NCBI GenBank assembly: GCA_002437305.1
Contig: DJOW01000020.1
Span: forward strand, 1 to 5,785
Origin: Bacteroidales bacterium UBA6428
GTDB lineage: Bacteria; Bacteroidota; Bacteroidia; Bacteroidales; UBA932
Reading direction: 5' to 3'
DNA length: 5,785 nt
Part shown: piece by piece, positions 1 through 5,090 of the stretch
Layout of the letters: each line of letters starts with the position of its first letter
Position numbering within the stretch: position 1 is the stretch's first letter
Translations under genes and position numbers: made by a program
The notes under the pieces: generated by a model
What the model saw: only the letters and a program-made list of their open reading frames with translations
Told to the model about the DNA's origin: nothing
The model's database searches: none

Positions 1-883
1 TCACGTGCTGCGCGGAAGGGCAGGACTCGCTGAGAAGCTTGGTTGAAGAGCCCTGAACGTGGATAGGATAACCAAGGTTCAGAGCCTTGAACGGGGCGTG
101 GAGAATGTGGCAGGCCATGTCACCGAGGGCACCGGTGCCGAAGTCCCACCAGCCGCGGAAGTTCCACGGAGTGTAGATCTGATGGTACGGGCGCATCGGG
201 GCCGGACCTATGAAAGCATCCCAGTTGAGTGTGGAAGGCACGTTCATCTTCTCGGCAGGGCGCTCGAGACCCTGCGGCCAGATAGGGCGGTCTGTGAAGG
301 CGTCAACCTTGGTCACCTCTCCGATCTCACCGTTCCAGATCCACTCGCAGGCAAGTCTCAAGCCCTCATTGGACGCTCCCTGGTTGCCCATCTGAGTGGC
401 CACTCCGGCCTTGGCTGCAAGCCGGGTCAGAAGCCTGGACTCATACACGGTGTGGGTGAGGGGCTTCTCGCAGTAGACATGCTTGCCGGCCGCCAGAGCC
501 TCGGCACAGATGACCGCGTGGGTGTGGTCAGCGGTAGCGCACATGACAGCGTCACATTCCGGGAGCAGTTCCTTGAACATCACGCGGTAGTCGTTGTACC
601 TCTTGGCCTTCGGATAGCGATTGAAGACGTGGTCGGCATATTTCCAATCAACATCGCACAGTCCGATGATATCCTCTGTCTCAAGGGCTTGTAGCACGCT
701 TGCTCCCCTGCCACCGATGCCGACAGCGATAATCTTGAGCTTTCTGTCAAGGGGCTTAGGCTGCTTCTTTTTGTTTGCTTTTTCCGGATTGCCGGCAAAA
801 AGGACATTCGGAGCGACAGCGATACCGGCCGCGGCCGCGGCTCCGACTTTCATAAATGATCTTCTGGATAGTTCTTTAGACAT
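1..883 (-). CDS. Tat-exported Gfo/Idh/MocA family oxidoreductase, C-terminus cut by the window edge
   Basis: This is a partial gene: 294 codons are visible from the ATG at 883-881, with no stop before the left edge. The N-terminus is a twin-arginine signal, with SRRSFMK at residues 6-12, a run of five alanines (15-19) and a likely cleavage after LFA (residue 30). The start is chosen because the next Met (residue 11) would remove the RR pair. A Rossmann nucleotide-binding fold follows, with the glycine motif GIGGRG at 55-60, an acidic residue after the second strand (LCDVD, 75-79), and the family's EKP signature at 139-141. The second half has the WWDFGTGALGDMACH stretch (245-259), typical of secreted Bacteroidota members. 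Known relatives oxidise or reduce sugars with NAD(P); some (GH109, GH188) use NAD to cleave glycosides. The substrate is unknown. It lies 182 bases downstream of the GH31-GH43 gene, so it may be co-transcribed or may form its own unit. The family call is firm; the role in this locus is inferred. Confidence 0.93.
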   Translation of the reverse strand, partial: MSKELSRRSFMKVGAAAAAGIAVAPNVLFAGNPEKANKKKQPKPLDRKLKIIAVGIGGRGASVLQALETEDIIGLCDVDWKYADHVFNRYPKAKRYNDYRVMFKELLPECDAVMCATADHTHAVICAEALAAGKHVYCEKPLTHTVYESRLLTRLAAKAGVATQMGNQGASNEGLRLACEWIWNGEIGEVTKVDAFTDRPIWPQGLERPAEKMNVPSTLNWDAFIGPAPMRPYHQIYTPWNFRGWWDFGTGALGDMACHILHAPFKALNLGYPIHVQGSSTKLLSESCPSAQHV

Positions 884-919
884 AATATAACTGTAGTATT
901 TGTGTTAATAAAATCTTCG

Positions 920-946
920 CGGTAGAGAGCAGGCCTGAACTCTCCG
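920..946 (-). terminator. Weak candidate intrinsic terminator
   Basis: On the minus strand an imperfect inverted repeat (CGG AGAG ... CTCT CTA CCG, with the palindrome CAGGCCTG in the loop) can form a hairpin. It is followed by an A/T-rich stretch, GATTTTATT (plus-strand 907-915). The T run is only four bases and the stem has a three-base bulge, so termination would be inefficient at best. If real, it separates the three-gene operon from the oxidoreductase gene. Confidence 0.3.
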
Positions 947-947
947 T

Positions 948-1007
948 CTACCTGACGACATCCCATTCTCTCTCAAGCGAATCAACGAGCGCCTTCTCCA
1001 TTATCAT
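948..1007 (-). pseudogene. 19-codon open frame, possible remnant of a gene C-terminus
   Basis: In the gap between the GH31-GH43 gene and the oxidoreductase, the minus strand has a short frame reading MIMEKALVDSLEREWDVVR and then TAG. The composition is protein-like: an amphipathic charged helix ending in WDVVR, which resembles the tail of a real protein more than random sequence. The frame is closed by a TGA at 1017-1019 just upstream, so nothing longer survives. It could be the remnant of a gene deleted between its neighbours, a tiny translated leader peptide, or chance. I do not recognise a family. Confidence 0.2.
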
Positions 1008-1032
1008 CTTCTTGATTCAATTAATCCGCAAC

Positions 1033-1050
1033 ATGGGATGAATTCCCCAT
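1033..1050 (-). other. Small hairpin just downstream of the GH31-GH43 stop codon
   Basis: ATGGGG and ATCCCAT arms form a 5-base stem plus one G-T pair around an AATTCA loop, 15 bases after the TGA. No T tract follows it, so it is not a standard intrinsic terminator. It could stabilise an mRNA 3' end or be chance. Confidence 0.25.
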
Positions 1051-1065
1051 TCTGAGCCAAGCCGA

Positions 1066-3732
1066 TCAATACCTCCAGGCATCCTTCCATTCCACAAGGA
1101 AGCGCCCGTCGTCAAAGCGTATCGGAAGCCAGATGTAGCGGGAGTCGAGCAGGTCGTCCGGATTCCATCTGTCACCCACGTAGATGTACAGTTCCTTGCC
1201 AGAGAGCTTGATGTCCTTTGTCTCCTGAAGCTTTAGGATGTAGGTGCTCTGGGAGCGGTAAGTCAACTCCGCGCCCTCTCCCTCGCAAGGATTGCCGAGT
1301 TCTTTCCACGGGCCGAAAATGTTGTCGGCGACAGCTGTCCTCGCGGCATTGGGAGCCCAACCCGAACAGCCTGACATCATCAGATAATATTTGCCGTCTT
1401 TCTTGAATATGGCGGGTGCTTCCATTGACCTGCCGGCGAATACCCTTGAATATTTTCCCGTGTGGGCGGTGTAGTCATCTGTCAGCTCCGCTATCTGCAG
1501 GGTGTAGTTCTCCTCAGAGGCGTAGATGTGATAGGCCTTGCCGTCATCATCAACGAATACGGTCTGGTCACGAGCCATCTGCCCTCCGGAGAAGTCTCTT
1601 TTGAACAGCATTCCCTGTCTTATGCTCTCGTTGTAAAGGTCTGTGTTCTCGACCCAGAACACGGGATCGCTCCAATCCTGCTCCTTTTGCCATTCGGTCA
1701 CGTTGAGCGCCCATTTGCCGGGATTCACCCTCCCGGAGCGCAGGAACTTGAACGGGCCGACGGGGTTGTCAGCGATTGCGACTCCGTATCTTGCCGCGAT
1801 GTAGGCCTGACCTTTGAGCTCAAGGTGAAACCACATGACGTATTTGTCAGTCTTGGGGTTATGGATGACCTTGGGGCGTTCCAGTATGCAGCCGGACTCT
1901 ATGTCGCTGCCTGAGCCGTCCGGATCCACCTTCAGCGCGAGTCCTTCGTCCTTCCAATTGTAAAGGTCTGTGGAGGAGTAGCAATGTACTCCGTCAAGGG
2001 CCAGTCCGCTCTGGTTCTTGTGCTCACCGTACATGTAGTACTTTCCTTTATGGAACAGCAGGCCGGCGCCGTGGGCATTGATGATTTTCCCCTCCGTGTC
2101 CGTCCATGTCTGTGCGGGAAGGAATGCGGCGTGCTTGTTTTCCGAGACTTTTCTGTCAACAGGCTCGAACCAAGGAAGCCGGGAAAGAGGCACGTCGATG
2201 GTGTAGGTTTTTCCTCCCTTGTAGACTTTCCCCTCGTCGTCGCGCCATCCGCCTTCGGGGAGCTTGACCGTGCGGGTGTTCTCCGCCGACATGACCGGGG
2301 CGACTAGATACCTGTCTCCCAGCATGTACTGGTCGTTGCATTCCTCGAAGCCCTGGCCCGGAAAGGAATATTCCATGTGCCGCACTATCGGCTCTCCCGT
2401 GGCGGCCGCGTTTCTGGCTTGGGAGAGTATGTAATCTCCGAGCCGCTCATGCCATTTGGCATACTTGACGCACGTTTCGAGATTCTCCTTGTCGAGGATT
2501 CTCCATGGAGCCACGGAGAACTGCATCATCGGCATCATCGAGTGTATCTGGCAGGAACGGACGATCAGTGACTGGTCGAATTCCTTCGGGTCGACGCCAA
2601 GGAAGCTGCCGTACTCCCCGCCGCCGATCATGTCCGGGCAGGTGTAGGCGTAGCCGAGAAGGCCTGAGGCTATCATCGAAGGCACGAGGCTCGCGACCCC
2701 GTCCCACGAGTATTTCTTGTCCCCCAGGCGCTGCACCAGAGGCAAGCCGCCGGCCTTCCATGAAGCCCGGAATTCATTGTAAGGGAAATCAAGGCCGAAC
2801 CTTGACCAGAGCAAGGTCTGGTCATCGTCATAGGACTTGCCGTCAAAGACATCGATTTTGTCCTCCTGATACTGGTCCGGGTCACCGGCGTCGAACTTGA
2901 AGCCGTCGATGCCGTAGTCCCGCTGCATTTTCTTAAGGATGTCCCGCAGATGTGCGCGAGCCTCAGGGTTGCTAAGGTCATAGCATGCGCTCGCACCGTT
3001 CCACCAGTCGTGGATCGCCGGCAAGCCGCTGCCTTTCCTTTTGGTCAGGAAGCCCTTCTCCATCAGGGACCTGTATTCCTCACTGTCAGCGGACACGAAC
3101 GGACTGACCCACAGCATCACCTTGAAGCCCATGGCGTGGAGCTCGTCCACCATCCCTTTGGGATCGGGAAACCGATCCGGGCGGAACTCAAAGTTGCCGT
3201 AGTCCTTCTGCCAGTTGTCGTCGATCATCAGTATGCCGGCGGGAAAGCCGTTGCCGACAATGCCCCTTGCATATTCAATGATTTCCGCCTGGTTCTGGTC
3301 GTACATCAGCTCTATCCAGGTGTTGTACTGCGGCCTGGAGAAGAACAGTTCAGGCGGCAGCTTGCCGTCAGGAGCGAAGTGCTTCTTTGAGGCTACAAGA
3401 TAGGCGTCCCTCAATGTGCTTCCAGCCGAGGCAAGCTCGACCTTTCCCCTTGCGGCGTCAACACGGAGCTTTCCGCTGTTCACCCGGAAGCGGAACGGGC
3501 CGTCGCACCAGACGTAGCGTCCCTTGCTCGACACGAGCAGCGGCGTGGTCTGGCTGTTGAAGTTCTGCCGCTGCAGGTCCGCGTCTATCTCGCCGAACGG
3601 CATCTTCTCTCCAAATCCGCTCGCCCCGCCCCACCATTTCTCGCCGGGAAGGATGTCAATTTCCTTGACCTCCTGCGCCGGCGCGGTGACGGCAAGGCCG
3701 AGGGACATGATTATGAGTAGTAACCTGTTCAT
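1066..3732 (-). CDS. Secreted two-domain glycosidase: GH31 (MYORG/alpha-galactosidase-like) fused to GH43 (subfamily 24/34-like)
   Basis: The 888-residue protein has a Sec signal peptide (basic N-terminus, hydrophobic 4-17, cleavage after APA at residue 19). It has no lipobox Cys, so a periplasmic or secreted location is expected. Residues 21-128 are a short beta domain. Residues 131 to about 450 are a GH31 (alpha/beta)8 barrel, with the IDDNW motif at 170-174, the nucleophile motif KFDAGD (D281), and a likely acid/base Asp338 in QRLGDKKYSW. DMIGGG at 367-372 matches the MYORG/PsGal31A-type branch, whose studied members are alpha-galactosidases. The GH31 C-terminal sheet ends at LPWFEPV (519-525). 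After about ten linker residues a complete GH43 beta-propeller runs from 537 to 888. It has NAHGAG (552-557), ERPKV (618-622), Asp722 in RDQ, the general acid Glu771 in MEAP, and GDRWNP (853-858). GH31 retains and GH43 inverts stereochemistry, so this enzyme probably removes two different terminal sugars. It starts six bases after the lipoprotein gene and is probably translationally coupled to it. Exact substrates are unknown. Confidence 0.93.
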   Translation of the reverse strand: MNRLLLIIMSLGLAVTAPAQEVKEIDILPGEKWWGGASGFGEKMPFGEIDADLQRQNFNSQTTPLLVSSKGRYVWCDGPFRFRVNSGKLRVDAARGKVELASAGSTLRDAYLVASKKHFAPDGKLPPELFFSRPQYNTWIELMYDQNQAEIIEYARGIVGNGFPAGILMIDDNWQKDYGNFEFRPDRFPDPKGMVDELHAMGFKVMLWVSPFVSADSEEYRSLMEKGFLTKRKGSGLPAIHDWWNGASACYDLSNPEARAHLRDILKKMQRDYGIDGFKFDAGDPDQYQEDKIDVFDGKSYDDDQTLLWSRFGLDFPYNEFRASWKAGGLPLVQRLGDKKYSWDGVASLVPSMIASGLLGYAYTCPDMIGGGEYGSFLGVDPKEFDQSLIVRSCQIHSMMPMMQFSVAPWRILDKENLETCVKYAKWHERLGDYILSQARNAAATGEPIVRHMEYSFPGQGFEECNDQYMLGDRYLVAPVMSAENTRTVKLPEGGWRDDEGKVYKGGKTYTIDVPLSRLPWFEPVDRKVSENKHAAFLPAQTWTDTEGKIINAHGAGLLFHKGKYYMYGEHKNQSGLALDGVHCYSSTDLYNWKDEGLALKVDPDGSGSDIESGCILERPKVIHNPKTDKYVMWFHLELKGQAYIAARYGVAIADNPVGPFKFLRSGRVNPGKWALNVTEWQKEQDWSDPVFWVENTDLYNESIRQGMLFKRDFSGGQMARDQTVFVDDDGKAYHIYASEENYTLQIAELTDDYTAHTGKYSRVFAGRSMEAPAIFKKDGKYYLMMSGCSGWAPNAARTAVADNIFGPWKELGNPCEGEGAELTYRSQSTYILKLQETKDIKLSGKELYIYVGDRWNPDDLLDSRYIWLPIRFDDGRFLVEWKDAWRY
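1069..2124 (-). other. GH43 five-bladed propeller domain within the fusion protein
   Basis: This span encodes residues 537-888, close to the full length of a stand-alone enzyme of GH43 subfamilies 24 or 34, so the domain is not truncated. The general acid Glu771 codon is at 1420-1422, and the pKa-tuning Asp722 codon at 1567-1569. The usual GH43 first-blade Asp-Pro catalytic base is replaced by an AHG motif, as in exo-beta-1,3-galactanases of subfamily 24. Known activities in this neighbourhood are beta-galactosidase, galactofuranosidase and arabinofuranosidase types. I cannot choose between subfamilies 24 and 34 by eye. Confidence 0.8.
2158..3342 (-). other. GH31 catalytic barrel and C-terminal sheet within the fusion protein
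   Basis: This span encodes residues 131-525. The opening (RPQYNTWIEL), the FPDPKGMVDELHAMGFKVMLWV stretch at 188-209, and YGIDGFKFDAG at 273-283 are the sequence hallmarks of the MYORG-like GH31 branch. The Asp281 codon is at 2890-2892 and the proposed acid/base Asp338 codon at 2719-2721. Both catalytic Asp residues are intact, so activity is expected. The N-terminal beta domain is shorter than in classical alpha-glucosidases, as in other short members of this branch. Confidence 0.85.
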
Positions 3733-3741
3733 TTCCTATTA
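3733..3741 (-). promoter_or_regulatory. Stop/start junction with an AGGAA ribosome-binding element
   Basis: On the minus strand the lipoprotein stop TAA is followed by TAGGAA and then the ATG of the GH31-GH43 gene. The AGGAA is unusually close to the start codon for a Shine-Dalgarno sequence, and such motifs are uncommon in Bacteroidota. The six-base spacing points to translational coupling: ribosomes finishing the lipoprotein probably re-initiate on the enzyme gene. Confidence 0.55.
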
Positions 3742-5070
3742 CTGTTCTCCAAGGTCTATGTCGCGCTCAAGGGTGAAATTGTCAAGGTAAATCCTCTGCT
3801 TGTCCTCTTTCCAGTTCCACCAGTTGAACAGGGTGCGGAATGACTGGCCTTGCTCCAAGATGCTCCGGTCCTTGCCACCGAAGTCCAGATCCTTGAAATA
3901 CACCGTTATCTTGTGCCACTGGCCTTTACGAAGGTCCTGCGAACCGATTTCAACCTTGGTGTCACCGTTTTTCGTTCCCAGATAGAAGCGGTACTCATAG
4001 ATGCCTTCGACATCGGCTACGTCAGACTCATAGTAAACATCGAATGACATGCGGTCCCAACGGGAAAGATCTATGTATTTGGTATTGTCCGACACGGCGA
4101 ATCCGCCTTCCCACCATTGGTTGTAGCCGCCGTAGCCGTCCACAGGATAATTCCAGACCACACATTTGCCGGAGGTGTTCACTCCGCTTGGATTAGGGTT
4201 GTCCACAATAGATGAGACAACGCCTTTGTTCGCGAGTATTCCCTCCGGTCTGAACGGATAGTCGGCAGCGCTTTGATTATCACCATAGGCAGGGATAAGG
4301 CCTTCGGTCTCCATGTCAAGCAACAGCCAGGACTTTCCTCCCGGATCGGCGATAAGGTAAGGGTTCGGCTTGTTCTTCTGGTTGATCACCATGGACTTCT
4401 CACCGCGGACTCCTTCGCCCTTGAACTTTATGGTCGCCGAGCGTGGTGTCTCCTCGTTGTCATATTCGTAAACCTTATAGACCTCAATAAAGGTATACGG
4501 ATCCGCCTCATCGGCTTTTGTCTCGGCATGCTTTATCCAATCCTTGCCCGCTGCGCTCACAGACTGGGTGTACTTGACGTTGGTGTGCACCATGATCTGG
4601 ATCATACCTCCGGCAGCAGGGTATTTGGACAAGTCTTCCTCGGACGAGACTTCGAAGAATATGCTTGAAGCCTGCTTGATGCTCATTGTCCCGCTGTACT
4701 CACCGGCGGTGAGTTTCAGGGTAGCCTCACGCGCCGTTTGGCCATCGTTCTGGTCGATGACCAGATCAAAGCTAGTCTCCCCGTCGGATTGTTCCTCCGC
4801 AGGACGGACAGAACACCAGCCTTCATCTTCCGACAGATAGACTACGGAGGCTTTCCAACTGTAATTTGTCTTGAAGTTGAATGTCACGGTCTTATGGTTG
4901 TAGTCCACATCGACACCGTCTTCAAACTGCTTTGTGCTTTCTTCCGACATTTCGAAGTAGCCGGCCACTTCCTTGTCATCCTCGGCCGAGGGGCTGCACG
5001 ACCCTGCCAATAGCGCCAAGGCAACGACTGCCATTCCCAAGCTCCTGCCTGCAATGCTGAATCTTTTCAT
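3739..5070 (-). CDS. BACON-domain surface lipoprotein, probable surface glycan-binding protein of a PUL
   Basis: The protein has 443 residues. A lipoprotein signal ends in LLAGSC, with the lipidated Cys at residue 25. The acidic residues after it (E30, D31, D32, E34) resemble the surface-export signal of Bacteroidota lipoproteins. Two Ig-like BACON-type repeats follow, at about 36-135 (NYSWKASV and WCSVRP, the usual BACON pattern) and about 137-232 (KDWIKHAE), each closing with an 'IKQ/INQK' strand. Residues 247-436 form a beta jelly-roll like those of carbohydrate-binding modules, opening at LLLDMETEG and closing at IYLDNFTLE. It carries aromatic clusters YNQWWEGGF (316-324) and FNWWNW (415-420) that could form a sugar-binding platform. 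No catalytic motif is visible. It sits between a putative hydrolase gene (20 bases upstream) and the GH31-GH43 gene (6 bases downstream), as surface glycan-binding proteins do in PULs. The binding role is inferred from architecture and context; the ligand is unknown. Confidence 0.85.
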   Translation of the reverse strand: MKRFSIAGRSLGMAVVALALLAGSCSPSAEDDKEVAGYFEMSEESTKQFEDGVDVDYNHKTVTFNFKTNYSWKASVVYLSEDEGWCSVRPAEEQSDGETSFDLVIDQNDGQTAREATLKLTAGEYSGTMSIKQASSIFFEVSSEEDLSKYPAAGGMIQIMVHTNVKYTQSVSAAGKDWIKHAETKADEADPYTFIEVYKVYEYDNEETPRSATIKFKGEGVRGEKSMVINQKNKPNPYLIADPGGKSWLLLDMETEGLIPAYGDNQSAADYPFRPEGILANKGVVSSIVDNPNPSGVNTSGKCVVWNYPVDGYGGYNQWWEGGFAVSDNTKYIDLSRWDRMSFDVYYESDVADVEGIYEYRFYLGTKNGDTKVEIGSQDLRKGQWHKITVYFKDLDFGGKDRSILEQGQSFRTLFNWWNWKEDKQRIYLDNFTLERDIDLGEQ

Positions 5071-5090
5071 TTTCTATTGTTATTATTTGA
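5071..5090 (-). promoter_or_regulatory. A/T-rich translation leader of the lipoprotein gene
   Basis: The 20-base spacer between the upstream stop and the lipoprotein ATG is almost entirely A and T on the minus strand, ending in AATAGAAA. It has no Shine-Dalgarno core. A-rich, unstructured leaders of this kind commonly drive initiation in Bacteroidota. It is too short for an independent promoter, which supports one transcript across the two genes. Confidence 0.45.

Larger units (their letters stand above)
884..1065. other. 182-base intergenic region ahead of the oxidoreductase gene
   Basis: This is the only sizeable gap in the window. Read on the minus strand it holds, in order, a small hairpin just after the GH31-GH43 stop, the 19-codon open frame, a second hairpin followed by an AT-rich stretch, and then the A/T-rich leader of the oxidoreductase gene. 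I could not find a convincing Bacteroidota promoter (TTTG near -33 with TAnnTTTG near -7), so whether a promoter lies here is open. The last 17 bases before the oxidoreductase ATG contain no Shine-Dalgarno motif, which is normal in this phylum. Confidence 0.6.

Noticed and set aside
59..694. Plus-strand open frame of 211 codons
   Set aside because: It lies antisense to the oxidoreductase, whose minus-strand frame has a Tat signal, a Rossmann motif and EKP. The plus-strand translation shows no family motif and is a by-product of GC-biased codons.
2113..2160. A frameshift or assembly error joining two separate genes at the GH31/GH43 junction
   Set aside because: The frame is continuous, both domains are complete, and no second signal peptide or stop remnant is seen in the linker. 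A real fusion is the simpler reading, though only reads could exclude an error.
1462..3390. Several plus- and minus-strand open frames of 60-150 codons inside the GH31-GH43 gene
   Set aside because: All overlap the well-supported 888-codon frame, lack recognisable motifs and have poor starts. They are shadows of the real gene.
4273..5013. Plus-strand open frames opposite the lipoprotein gene
   Set aside because: They are antisense to a frame with a lipobox, BACON repeats and a jelly-roll, and show no independent coding signature.
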